From the NCBI GenBank assembly GCA_000697475.1, contig JNEU01000877.1:91611-155610 (forward strand): DNA of 64,000 bases, in the 5' to 3' direction. The notes under the pieces are model-generated. The model was given only the letters and a program-made list of their open reading frames with translations. It was not told the DNA's origin and did no database searches. Origin of the DNA: Lichtheimia corymbifera B2541 (taxonomy: Eukaryota; Mucoromycota; Mucoromycetes; Mucorales; Lichtheimiaceae). Of this stretch, positions 14,120-25,722 are shown piece by piece (within the stretch, counting starts at the first letter, position 1; every line of letters begins with the position of its first letter). The translations under genes and the position numbers were made by a program.

Positions 14120-14903
14120 TCAGATAAAAGAAACAAATAGTCTTGTGAGATGCATAAGGTGTGTGAAAGAAAAAGTGGCACTTGCGTACCTGAGCAGGAG
14201 GAGCAGCACTTTGAGATCAATGTCTCATATATCGGAGTGGCATCCAAAGGGTGATAGCGTGTTTTGCTCAAAGGGCTAGACGCTACTACTAGGGCTAGCC
14301 CCACTACTCATTTTAACATGCTGGCTAAGCCAAAATATGCATCCACCTCACTTTGTTGATCCAAACCATTGCCGTTACAATATACGTTTATATAAAGGTT
14401 ATATTCTGAAGAAGATCCATAATAGGACACTCTTTTTCTTATCAATAGAATTTGCTTCTTCTTTGTCGGTTCAATAGCTAGCAGCTGAGAGCATACAAAC
14501 TTGACGCATCCAATCATTGTTTGTTCCACGTGTTCACGGCTTCCAACCAAGTGGCGGTCTGTGTATTAGCAATGGTACCAGGTCGTTGAATGCATTTTGA
14601 AAAGGGGTTCGCACCTCGTGCATTAAAAGAGGTAGGCTTGGGTATTCATGCAACCCAGTCGGCCAATCATATCTACCCCAACTACTGCTGATAAGTCGAG
14701 GAGGTGCGCGTGATGATGAACATGCACGTGATATGCATTTTCAAAGTGGAAGTGGGGGAGGGAGGAAACTGCCCAATCACATGTTATTGCCACAGGTTAC
14801 TAACTTTCTCATCACAAAAAAAGTGGATGCTTGTAATTTGTATATTTACTGGGATTAACAAAACTACATACAAGGAACAAATGGGTGTTGTGGGGAGAAT
14901 CGT
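14120..14903. other. Intergenic region, no gene seen
   Basis: Holds the promoter of the leftward nucleotide-sugar transporter and the 3' flank of the SCP2 gene. Open frames here are short, lack family features and have no codon pattern that would support a gene. Confidence 0.4.
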
Positions 14904-15413
14904 TTAGAGCTTGGCTTGGGGCTTGAGGCTCTTGAAGACATTGTCGAGCTTCATGGCCAGCATGATTTGACCCTTGACCTTGAGCTTGCCGCTCATGTAA
15001 GCCTTTTGACCTATACCACCAAATTAATCTCTTGTCCTCCTTCATTCTCCTTTGCCATGACAACTTACCGTTGAGCTTGCCTTCAGCAAGAGCAATGAAA
15101 TCCTCATCCTTAAGGCTCAAGGTGGCATCAGCCTTGGTACCCTTACCACGGGTGACCTTGCCTTCCTTCTTTGCGTCAATGATGAAGGTCTCAACCTTGC
15201 CTTCCTTGTTCTTGATATCAAATTGGAAGATACCGTTGACCTAGGACAACACCGATATAAGTCATCTTTGACAAACAAGGAACGTATCGTTATATATGTA
15301 CACACCTGCTTGATAAACTTGGCACGCTCCTCAGGAGTGTACTCATCAAAGATCTTGGCAAGAGCAGCAATGAGCTCAGAGCTGGCGAAACCGGGAACAA
15401 CGATATCAGACAT
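14904..15413 (-). CDS. SCP2: SCP2 sterol/lipid carrier domain protein, copy A
   Basis: A small free-standing SCP2 domain, expected to carry sterols, fatty acyl-CoAs or other lipids in the peroxisome matrix. Exons 15413-15306, 15240-15069 and 15010-14904 give 128 residues. The sequence runs from MSDIVVPGFASSELIAALAK, through GIFQFDIKNKEGKVETFIID, to GQKAYMSGKLKVKGQIMLAM, the usual SCP2 core with an N-terminal helix. The last three residues AKL match a PTS1 peroxisomal import signal (SKL variant). Both introns sit at the same codons as in the paralogue at 56.4 kb, so the two arose by DNA-level duplication. The intron after KQV is phase 0, and the one in LNG|Q is phase 1. Confidence 0.95.
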
Positions 15414-15727
15414 GGTAAATAAGAAGAAGGAAAAGAGTTGAGTGAAAAAAAGATGCGTCTGATTGCATGGTCTTTTATGTTGTTTTTGGTATTCACATGT
15501 CATTTCCCCCACACGTTTTTGCTGACGGTGTAAAATGCAACAATTTTGGTAATTCCCATTTTCCCACCAACATGTCATGGGCTCTTTTGAAAATCATCAT
15601 CATCATCAACATGCTTTACAAAGTAGAATAAAAACAAATACAGTATGTGTGGGGTGGAGCGTGTTTGTGGGGGGGGGTGCGTGAGGGGAAAAAGGAGGAG
15701 TCTAAAAACAAATACAATACAACTTTT

Positions 15728-17238
15728 TTACCATTCAGTGATATCTTCAGCTTCACCAAAAAGACTGGCCTTGGTAGCTTTCAAAGTTTCCTGAGCCTCT
15801 TCTTCGCTGATCAAATTGGTGTCATAAATCTCTGGAGCGATGCGCTTGATGAATGCCAATAAATGTCGATTGAGTTGATCAAACTCGAGCAAGAAACCAT
15901 CATGGCCGTCGGGCGACTGGATCACCACCATTTCAGCATTCGGCATGGTATCAGCAAGCTCGTATTGTTCCGAAATTGTGAAAAGACCATCCGATTCGAT
16001 ACCAATGACAACAGCAGGTTGCTGGATGCTTTGCAATACTTCGAAGAAGTCGCCACGGTCTCTGGAGATATCATGAGAATCCATCTTGCGAGTCAAGGCA
16101 ATGTAGCAGTTGGCATCAAAGCGGCTAATAAATTTCTGGCCCTGGTAACGCAGGTACGACTGTGCTGAAAAGACACGTGGTGTAGGCATGGGTGGGTCAT
16201 TGATTGTAACATGCTCAGTCTTTGGTTGAGTGTTGCCATTCGATTCTTCAGCCTTCGTACCATTCGATCCCTTGGCATTCTTATGTCCATCATTATGAAT
16301 AAGCATATTAGCTTCACGAGGTGAGGAAGGACGTCGAGGTGGATCAATACGGTTGGAATCGGCTGCTTTACGACCGAACCGTGATTCGAATGAATTCCGA
16401 GATCGATAAGTCAATAGAGCCGACATACGTGCTGCTGATAAGCCAACATTGGGAGGTTTGTCATCAGGATAATAGCCATCCGCTAATCAATCCATAAGTC
16501 TCTTATACATACATGTATTTACACTCTTTTGGCTTACCATAATCAGGATCACTGTAAATGGATTGACGCTGTGCCTCGCCCCAGCTGATACCCCAAGCGG
16601 AATGACGACCCGAAGTGGCAATAGGAACAATGGCTTTCACATAATCCTTGCCCATGAATGCCCATTCAAGCACTTGCATACCACCCATGGATCCTCCAAT
16701 ACAAAAGGCAATCTCCTTCACACCCAGTTGATCAAGCACCATGCGATGCAACTTGACATCGTCTCGCACGCTCACAAGTGGAAACTCGGGTCCATATCGT
16801 TCACCGGTCTCGGGATTAATGGTCAAAGGTGATGCTGATCCATAGGGCGATCCCAATACGTTGCAACATACAATAAAGAACTTGGTTGGATCAAAGGCTC
16901 GTCGAGGACCCATCAGTGCACCCCACCTATATATAACAAAAAGGAGGACGTTAATGACCCCCATTGCCACTCTCTGATTCCATTCCATATTCACATTACC
17001 AGTCTTCAACGTCTGTGCTACCAGTGAGAGCATGGCAAATGACCATACAATTGTCACCTTGATCATTGAGTTTTCCAAAAGACTTCCAAGCGACGGGTAC
17101 GTTTGTTATCTTGACGCCTGATTCGAGAACGAACTCTGGGATGATTGTGATATTCTGATTTGGAATAAGGTTTACAAGCTTATTCTGTGCGAGGGCAGGA
17201 GGCAATCCATCCTTGGTGGCAAAGGTCTTGTACATCAT
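15728..17238 (-). CDS. MET2: Homoserine O-acetyltransferase
   Basis: It transfers acetyl from acetyl-CoA to homoserine, the first committed step of methionine synthesis. Exons 17238-17000, 16926-16538 and 16482-15728 give 460 residues. This is an alpha/beta-hydrolase fold with an intact triad: nucleophile Ser in CIGGSMGGMQVLEW, Asp in IGIESDGLFTISEQ, and His in SPDGHDGFLLEF. The oxyanion region CHALTGSTDVEDWWG is also present. A low-complexity insert (residues KNAKGSNGTKAEESNGN) sits in the lid region before FSAQSYLRYQGQKF; fungal MET2 proteins often differ in this place. The start is the double ATG at 17238/17235. The gene diverges from a phosphoglycerate dehydrogenase gene across a promoter that holds a TGAGTCA site, consistent with general amino-acid control. 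Confidence 0.95.
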
Positions 17239-17371
17239 TAAGCAAGTGGTATGTGCGGGGAAAGAGAATGGAGTTGAGATTTGACACCGCCGCATGAGTG
17301 GAGGAGACGGCAACCAGGAGATTGCCATCAACCAATCGATGAGAGCGGATATCGCATAATATCCGTTGATG

Positions 17372-17378
17372 TGAGTCA
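17372..17378 (+). promoter_or_regulatory. TGAGTCA, Gcn4/CPC1-type site
   Basis: A perfect 7-bp TGAGTCA lies between the divergent MET2 and phosphoglycerate dehydrogenase genes, 134 bp from the MET2 ATG and 154 bp from the other. TGASTCA is the established binding site of the fungal bZIP activators Gcn4/CPC1 of amino-acid starvation. Both flanking genes make amino acids. Binding is inferred, not shown. Confidence 0.65.
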
Positions 17379-17531
17379 CCAGTTTTCTGACATTGTGTTC
17401 AGCCCAGCCCAGCCCAGCAACACAACACAGTCAACAAAGGACCCTGCAACCGCTGCCCATAAAACCTCGCGTCGTCTCTTATCACACTTCTTCTTTTTCC
17501 ATATCTCTCTTTTCCTCCTTTCTTTTCCATT

Positions 17532-19079
17532 ATGGTCAACGATATTACCTCTGCTACTACCGCCACCGATATTACTACGGCTACTGCTGCTGCTGCTGCT
17601 ACCAATGGCACTGCTCCTCGTCGTAGCTCCTTTAGTCAACCTAAACCCAAGGTGCTTCGTCCTTTCAATACAGCGGAAGTCAAGATTCTTCTTTTGGAAA
17701 ACGTCAACGAAACTGCTGTCAAGGCATTCAAAAAGCAAGGTTATCAGGTAAAAAGAAAAAGACAACAAACATTTAGAGTTTTCCCCTTTGTGAAACATAA
17801 ATAGCCCTTGTTCCTTATCTCGTTTGTGTCATTATCTCTAATCTTTCCTTGTCCTTATATAGGTCGAGACCTATGCTAAGGCCCTTGTCGGTGATGAACT
17901 GATCGAAAAGATCCGTGATGTCCACGTCATTGGTATCCGTTCCAAGACCAAGCTCACCAAGCAAGTGCTTGATGCTGCTCAAAACTTGATGGCCATTGGT
18001 TGTTTCTGTATTGGCACGAATCAAGTCGATTTGCAAGCTGCTGCAAAGAAGGGTGTAAGTATATAAGACTGCTTTTTCTGATGATCGGATAAGACTAAAG
18101 TCTGACGCATCGTGATTAGATTGCTGTGTTCAACTCCCCTTTCAGCAACTCGCGCTCTGTGGCCGAACTTGTGATTGGTGAGATTATCACGTTGGCTCGT
18201 CAATTGGGCGACCGTAATATCGAGATGCATCAAGGTGTGTGGAACAAGGTCTCCAAGAACTGCTATGAGATCCGTGGCAAGGTCCTTGGTATTGTCGGCT
18301 ATGGCCATATTGGTGCTCAATTGTCCGTCCTTGCTGAATCGATGGGTTTGACTGTCTACTTTTATGATGTGCTTCAAATCATGCCTTTGGGTACTGCCAA
18401 ACAAGTTGAGTCACTCGAGGAGCTCTTGTCATTGTCTGATTTTGTGTCGTTGCACGTGCCCGAACTTGAAGAAACCAAAAACATGATTGGTGAACGTGAG
18501 ATCATGGGCTACATGAAGAAGGGTAGCTATTTGCTCAACAATGCCCGTGGTACCGTGGTCTATTTGCCTGCTCTTGCCAAAGCACTTCAATCAGGCCATC
18601 TTGCTGGTGCAGCTGTTGACGTGTATCCCAAGGAACCTGCTGCCAATGGTCCTCATTTCACTGACTACCCCGAATTGCTAAAGTGCCCCAACCTTATCCT
18701 TACTCCTCACATTGGTGGCTCCACCGAAGAAGCTCAACGTATGATTGGTATCGAGGTGTCGTCTGCTCTTATCAAGTTCATCAATGAAGGTGGTTCTCTT
18801 GGCGCTGTCAACTTTCCTGAAGTTGATTTGCGTGCTATTCGTGAAGATGATGACAACACTGTGCGTGTGCTTTATATCCATCAAAACATCCCTGGTGTCC
18901 TTAGAGAGATCAACGAGATCTTTGCCGATAACAATGTCGAAAAGCAATATTCCGACTCCAAGGGTGATATCGCCTATGTCATGGCTGATATTGCAGACGT
19001 GAATGAGGAAAATCTTCACAAGCTTTACAATGCCATCACTGCCACTCGTGCCAACATCCGCACTCGCATGCTTTACTAA
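17532..19079 (+). CDS. SER3: D-3-phosphoglycerate dehydrogenase
   Basis: It oxidises 3-phosphoglycerate to 3-phosphohydroxypyruvate with NAD+, the first step of serine synthesis. Exons 17532-17747, 17863-18054 and 18120-19079 give 455 residues. The N-terminus is a fungal-type Ala/Thr-rich extension up to FNTAEVKILLLENVNETA. The NAD-binding Rossmann motif reads VLGIVGYGHIGAQLSVLAE. Catalytic residues are visible: Arg in NNARGTVVYL, the acidic residue in AAVDVYPKEPAANG, and His in TPHIGGSTEEAQ. The C-terminal ACT domain (VRVLYIHQNIPGVLREINEI) gives the site for serine feedback, as in yeast Ser3/Ser33. It shares its promoter with MET2. Confidence 0.95.
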
Positions 19080-19391
19080 GCACCTTCCTTCCGCACTTTT
19101 AATCTGTAGATTCCCCCTATTCTTCATTTTCTCTTGTTCATATTCAACATTTGCATTGCATACCTAAAAATTATCATTACTAGTTTTATAAAACTTTCAA
19201 CAAGATCATTCATTCTACTACTCTATATCTTTGCTGCAGAATGGGAAATGGGTTGAAGGGAGCAGGGGGGGAATGGTTTCCAGGAACCCGGTAAGCTCAG
19301 CCACTAAGCGCATGATTTTAGACGTACAATTCAAAAAAGTCCGTGGGTTTCACTTGCATAGGCACCAACCCAACTTGATCGATCTACCACC
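19080..19391. other. Intergenic region between SER3 and DBP7
   Basis: AT-rich 3' flank of the phosphoglycerate dehydrogenase gene followed by the promoter of the helicase gene. No additional gene is visible. Confidence 0.4.
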
Positions 19392-21653
19392 ATGGACGAT
19401 GATGACGGCATGATGCTCAACTTTAGTGCGTCTTCCAAGGCCACACCCAAAAAGAACAAGAGCAACAGCAAAAGCACTCCATTGCAACCGAGATCCACCA
19501 CCAGCCATGAGCCGTCTACAGCAACCGATGCCCCTCGAGGAAGAATCATGCACGGCAAAGCACAAGTGATCTCGTCTATTTTCTCGTCGAATCCCAATGT
19601 GAGGCTTCCAAAGTCGGCTCGTGTCGTCAAGACAAGTGAGAAAAGCACGGTACCTAGCAACGCTCCTGTTGCTGATAGCACGACATTTATCGGTCTTGGT
19701 ATCGAGTCTGATTTGGTCAACTTGCTCAAGGAGCGTATCCATGTGACAACACCCACCAACGTGCAACGTAAAGCGATTCCATTGTTATTGGGACCAACAC
19801 GCAATGTACGAGACGCGGAGATCCTTGAACATGATGTGGATGCTGTGATCCAAGCAGAGACAGGTTCTGGAAAGACGCTCACCTACTTGTTGCCAATCAT
19901 CAATCGACTTCTTGAGACATCCGTACGACCTGATGATGATAACGAACAACCTCAACGTGATCGTAACATTGGTACCTTGGCATTGATTCTGACACCTACA
20001 CATGAATTGGCGCTTCAAGTAGCGAACGTGGCTGAAAAGCTGGTGAATTTCCCAAAGTCATACAGTCGACCCCATTGGATCGTCCCTGGTCAAATCACCG
20101 GTGGTATCAACAAGGCCAAGGAAAAGGCACGTTTGAAAAAAGGCATCACTATCTTGGTGGCAACGCCTGGTCGTTTATTGGATCATTTATTGCATACCAG
20201 TAATTTCAGTATCGCCAATCTCAAATGGTTGGTGTTGGATGAAGCAGATCGATTGTTGGATCTCGGTTTTGAAGACACGCTCAAGCAAATCATGGATATC
20301 CTAAAGACAAAGACACGTGCCAGCAATGCATCGAGTGATTTTTGGCCCCACAGCAGACAAACTGTGTTATGTTCGGCAACATTACGAGAGGATGTCAAGC
20401 AGTTTGCTGGTGAGACGTTGATGCGACCTGTTTTTGTGAGTGGCAACGACAAAGTGGAGTCCAAGGATGGTGATCAAGAGAAGGAGGAAGAGGAAGAAGA
20501 AACGAAGTATGCAGCACCTAGTCAGCTCAAACAACAATATGCCATGGTCAGTGCCAAGTTACGCCTTGTTTCCTTGGTGACGCTTTTACGATCCTCCTTT
20601 TTCAACAAACGTTCTGGCACCAAACCAGCACGTAAGATTATTGTTTTTGTTTCATCCATTGGTTCCGTCAACTTTCATTTCAATCTATTGGCACATGGTG
20701 ATCGCACTCTGGAGGACGAAGAGGATGAGGAGGATGATATCATGGATGAGGATGATGACGATGACAAGAAGAAGAAAAAGGAAAAACCTATCAAGATTTG
20801 TGAACGCAGCAGTTTGGTTGGCGATATACCCCTTTACCGACTTCACGGTGACATGAAGCAGAACGAGCGCAAGGAGACTTATCAATCGTTTTGCAAGGCA
20901 ACCAATGGTATCATGCTCTGTACGGATGTCGCTGCTCGTGGTTTGGATATGCCTCACGTGGATCACATTATTCAATATGACGCACCTGTGGATTTGAGAG
21001 ATTATGTACATCGAGCGGGTCGTACAGCACGTCTTGGTCAAGCAGGCAGTGCCACTATCTTTTTGTTACCGAGTGAATTGGAGTATGTGGATATGCTCAA
21101 GGCACAAGGCATGACGGTGGCTCCTTTGGACATCCAATCCGTATTGAAGTTCTTGGGCAATGAGTCAAAGAAAGGCGATTATCAAGACGTGGCTCAGAAT
21201 TTACAGAACAAGATGGAAGAATACGTATTGAGAAGTGAAGAGGTAAATCTGCATTTATATAAATGATGTGATTTCATTGTACTAACATATTTATAGAACA
21301 TCATGATGGCTCGCCATGCTTATTGGTCATTTATCAAAGCTTACTCCACACATCCCAAGGCTGAAAAACATGTTTTCCATGTCAACAAGCTTCATCTTGG
21401 TCATATTGCTAAATCATTTGCTCTGCGTGAAGCACCACCAAAGACAAAGGAAGTGAAGAAAAAGCATACTGGCAGTACACCGGCAGGAAGAAAGAGCGCT
21501 GATGATGGCAAACCATTGACTGAAAAGAAAACAATGCTCAAACGTGCTCGACAATTGGATCAAAGCGGTAGTAACGAATTTGCAGTTGTTAGTGCATCAT
21601 CATTATCAACAGGCCCAACAGCTCGTCAAAAGAAACGCAAAACCAAGAAATAG
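19392..21653 (+). CDS. DBP7: DEAD-box ATP-dependent RNA helicase, Dbp7/DDX31 type
   Basis: A nucleolar helicase of 60S ribosome assembly. Exons 19392-21242 and 21297-21653 give 735 residues, close to yeast Dbp7. All helicase motifs are seen: Q motif region [13 protein letters not shown] ([12 protein letters not shown]), motif [16 protein letters not shown], Ia TPTHELALQ, Ib [10 protein letters not shown], motif [41 protein letters not shown] and [12 protein letters not shown]. The second RecA domain carries an acidic insert ([20 protein letters not shown], near residue 440). The C-terminal extension [14 protein letters not shown] is typical of the Dbp7/DDX31 subgroup. The basic, Lys-rich ends fit nucleolar RNA binding. 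Confidence 0.92.
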
Positions 21654-21851
21654 AAAACCCATCCTTGCATTTAAATAGAACATCTTTGGCATTTCTTCCT
21701 TTTATCAATACAAAGCATTCTTCAATATAAAGTAGGGGTATGATAGTGGTCACTAGGAGATAGTGTGGGCATGACAACATCCAGACAATGAAAATGTCGT
21801 CACTTAGCTGGGGTTCGGCTACGACACTTTACAGCTTAACGCACAACCACC

Positions 21852-23180
21852 ATGGCTTCTCGATTCACTCCCGTGTTTCGTCATGTCCCTCGACGCACGA
21901 CTACGACTCCATTTACCATGACAGCGGCACGTCGTGCTACTCTTAATGTCAATAACAAAGCACATCCAATGGTGTTCACTCCCATGATGACTTCTCGCTG
22001 CATGTCAACCAAGACGCGTACCATCAAGATCCCTCCCCTTCCACTTGCGTTTATTGGTGTTGCACTTGCGTGTCTCAGCGTAGGCTTATACGAGTACTTG
22101 ACATCCGATATTCAAAAGTATCCTCCTCCTGTTCGACAAGCTTTACGTAAAGCCCTTTATTATCAGCACAAAAAGGAGTATAATCTTGCATTGAAATATT
22201 TCCGTGAAGCACTGGACCAAGCCCTTGTGTCGCCTGAATTGGAGCGTGACAGTGCGCATTTGACAGGCATCATGATCCAACTTGGCAGCTTATTGGAATC
22301 CTTGGGTCGATTGCCTGAAGCCCGACAAACATTTGTGCTTGCTTTACGCCATCTCGTCAACTTGGATGAAACAACACCGGATGATGCCGTGTTTGAAGTT
22401 CAGTTAAAGGAATTGCCTCCCCACCAACAGAAAAAGGTCGTCGCTGTAGCTCAAAAGTTGGGTGATATCCTTGCACGTATGCGCAACAGAGATGAAGAAG
22501 CAGAACGTTATTATGCATGGTCCATTGAACACTTGTTGCGTCTCTCCTCTCGTCCACGTACCGCTTATGAAGATCCAGAGGATGTCGTCTTTGATAAGGA
22601 ACACATGCCTGCATGGCTCACTCATACCGAGATTGGTGCTGCTCTTGAAGCCTTTGGAGGATTTTATGCTGAAAGGAACAGACCTGGGTAAGAGGAGAGA
22701 GTTTATTTGCTATGATGGATGATGGTGATGATGCTCATGGGTTAATGTAGTTATGCCATTCCTCTTTATTTGCAAGCACTTGATCTCGCCGGCTTAAAGA
22801 CATGTCATGCCACCGTCCTTATGAACAACCTCAGTGACTCATACGCTGCTTTGGGCAAACTTGAGGATGCAAAGCAATGGGCACAACGCGGTCTTGATTT
22901 GGCACAAAACCCCAACACTCGCAAAGCAAACAAGGATGGTGAAGTCTGTGATGAAACATGTGGTGTATTGTTATTTAACATGGGCATGTTACTCGAGGTA
23001 AATAGGACGAGAAGGGTTGTTTAATATAGCATAGGCAAACTAACACACTGGTTTCAGCAATCCAATGAAAAAGAAAAGGCAGCCCAATTCTATCAAAAGG
23101 CCGTGGAACAAGGTCGAGAGCTAAAGCTGGTTGAACTCGTACAGCAAGCCAACCGTGGATTGAGACGTGTAGGAGCTTAA
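21852..23180 (+). CDS. Mitochondrial TPR protein, Mgr3-like
   Basis: Exons 21852-22687, 22751-22997 and 23058-23180 give 401 residues. The N-terminus is rich in Arg, Thr and Ser with almost no acidic residues, as in a mitochondrial presequence. It is followed by one membrane segment (PLAFIGVALACLSVGLYEYL). The rest is alpha-helical TPR repeats, such as QHKKEYNLALKYFREALDQ, GRLPEARQTFVLALRHL and LGKLEDAKQWAQRGLDLAQ. A single inner-membrane span followed by TPRs in the intermembrane space is the plan of yeast Mgr3, an adaptor of the i-AAA protease Yme1. That assignment rests on architecture; another mitochondrial TPR protein is possible. Confidence 0.8.
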
Positions 23181-23362
23181 ATAGACCATCCATGCAACTT
23201 GATAAACTTTAAGCTATATTAGAAACTTTTTTGACTGCTAATACATGCATGTGTGAAAAAAAGAGAGTAACATTATATATGCAAGAATCAAACTCTGGTA
23301 AAAGTAAAGATGGTGTGGGGAGGGAGGGAGCAAAAGCAAAAGAAGAATGGGGGTATTGTTTC

Positions 23363-25722
23363 TTAAAAGTACAAGAGAGTGGGTGATCGCATGGTGAATT
23401 TGAGATATGCATTGAGACCAACGGCAAAGAGCAAAGCAAGGCAGATCAGCGTTGGACCAGTCGTATCATCATAGGGACCAGGTGCCTTGGCACGAATAAG
23501 CTCACGACGACGATAATAAACACCCATACCGTAGATCAATGTCGTCAAGGAAACAAGGGTGTATACAATACCACTGACTTTGCCGACAGCATCACCTGCA
23601 TTGAAGAGAGCAATGGAAAACGTAGCCATCAAACTGCCAAGTGACATCCATGCAAAATAAGTGCGTTCATTGGCGAAAAAGACCTTGGGTTCAACACGTA
23701 AAGGCGAGACCACCTTTTTGGGCACCTTGACACCAGGGGGCAACACCACAGGTGGATATCGTTTCTTTTTGGAATCACGTTGAAACAAGTCTTGCCATAA
23801 ACGAGCCACCTTGTTGGTCCAATCCTCATATTCCTCTTCCACCTGTTGATTATCACGTCGAGTGCTATCCATGGTTCCCATATAAGATCCACCACGGTGT
23901 GGCGTTCCTCCCAACAAAGATGTACGTTCATTAGGTGGTGGTAACCCTGATGCTGCTGCTGCTGCTGCTGCTGCCGAGGAGGAGGATGGTGGTGATTCAT
24001 TGCGAATGGATGCTTTGCCCTTGCCTTTTTTGTCTTGTTCATATTCTTGTGCAGATTGCTTTTCCATTTCATGTTGTAACAATTCCTCATCCTCAATCTG
24101 AGCCAACCAATAAGGCAGTAAGGCCACACGAGTATCAAACAACATGGCGACACCGTGGACAAACTTGTTGAAATTCTCAGCCTCTTCCAACATGCCGCTT
24201 TCTTCCAAATCAATGATCCATTCGGGCTCTGGCGTGCCTGGTGGCAAGTCAAGCTTGATTTCAAATGTCGCATAAGGATAGCGATTGATCTCATTATCTT
24301 GTAATCCACGGAATGGGAATTCAGTATCAACATCAGGTCGGCGCCAGCAGCCATCCGGTCGTCGTACAGTAGAATCATCTTGGAATAGCTGTGAATCCTC
24401 ACGAATAAAGCACAGGTCGGTATCAAGAGCCATGCGTACACGGTTATCGCCCGGAATCTGGAACGCTGTACGTCGATAATAGGTTCGAAGCACTATATAT
24501 AATCATTTTTTAGCTAATGAACCTAAAGATCAAACTTGTATATATATATTACCTGGCTGCAAATGTTGATCCATGATATGTTCCTGAATATCCTTTGCAA
24601 GCTCTTCAAATTGCTCCACATCTTGTTCGGACTTGCCCAAATTGTTCTTCATCTTGGTGACCGACTTTTGGATGAACGTGTTGTCACCCTTGAGAAATCC
24701 ATCAATGTACTTTTCCTTCATCGTCAACTGCTCCTTTTGCTCGCCATAAGCTTCATTCCATGTACGACGTTCAAGGTTGATGTATGTGTTCTTGTCATTG
24801 GCACTGCCATACCATCTCAAACGCACAATCTGTGATCCTTCTGCTGTCTCAACACGTGCATTGTATAGGTCAAGACCACTCGTATCAAGGTACAAGGATG
24901 AAATGGGTGGATCGATATCTTCTTGACTACCACGTTGATCACGATACACCAATACGGGTAAATGACGAAGCACAGCTGTCTTGAGCTCCATGATATTATC
25001 GGTATGCACGAAGAAGCGTTTGATGATGGTACGTCTCTTTTTGCTGCTGGTGGTAGTGCTGGTGCTATTGTCGACATTCAAATCTTCCTCGAGATTGGGT
25101 TTGGAAGGACGTCGAACATAAGAAGTTTCCTTTCCGCCACCATGACGTGCCTGAGCAAAGAGTTCGGATAACTTGATAAGGAGGGGATCATCATCCTGTT
25201 TCCAGAAAGGACATTGGTTCAATCGGACCATGAACATTGGACGCAAAATGTAATTGGTATGGCGGTCATGCTTCTTGATGATCTTGAGGAACCCGGTATA
25301 ATTGAGACGTGAATAATGCGCCAAACGATTCACATCATCTGCAATCTGATTGATGTTCTCTTGAATACGACCCATTTCACTTGGAGGTGGCTGTGATCCA
25401 AGCACTTCGGCCCAGGAATCGATACGGCTCTCAATCTCCTCCAGTTTTTGTTGATGGAACGCATAAATCTGAAACAAGCCATAGATCAATGAACACGGAA
25501 TATTCTTCTTGGTCACAAACGCCACAACGCGTGTGTGTACAACAACTCACTCACCTTTTCCAAGTTGCTATCCAAGTCTTCCACAAACTCGGTCTCATCC
25601 TTCTCTGTAAAGGGTCGGTCCTTTTCAGCTTTGCGAAGACGCTTCTTGAGCCCATCGTAGTCAATGTAGTATTCCCGCCATTCGGGGCAAATGGCATCCT
25701 TTAGCTTCGATCCGAATTTCAT
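23363..25722 (-). CDS. VTC4: Vacuolar transporter chaperone 4, polyphosphate polymerase
   Basis: Catalytic subunit of the VTC complex, which makes inorganic polyphosphate from ATP and passes it into the vacuole. Exons 25722-25555, 25468-24553 and 24492-23363 give 737 residues. Residues 1 to about 150 form an SPX domain (MKFGSKLKDAICPEWREYYI, then LNYTGFLKIIKKHDRHT), the inositol-pyrophosphate sensor. The central VTC tunnel domain has basic strand motifs VRLRWYG, INLERRTWNEAYG and LRTYYRRTAFQIPGD. A polyserine/polyalanine linker follows. The C-terminus has three membrane segments of the DUF202 type (NERTYFAWMSLGSLMATFSI onward). Having SPX, VTC and DUF202 parts together separates it from Vtc1. 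A CACGTT (Pho4-like) hexamer lies 85 bp upstream of the ATG. Confidence 0.95.

Noticed and set aside
19331..19882. 183-codon minus-strand frame opposite DBP7
   Set aside because: Antisense shadow of the helicase coding sequence.
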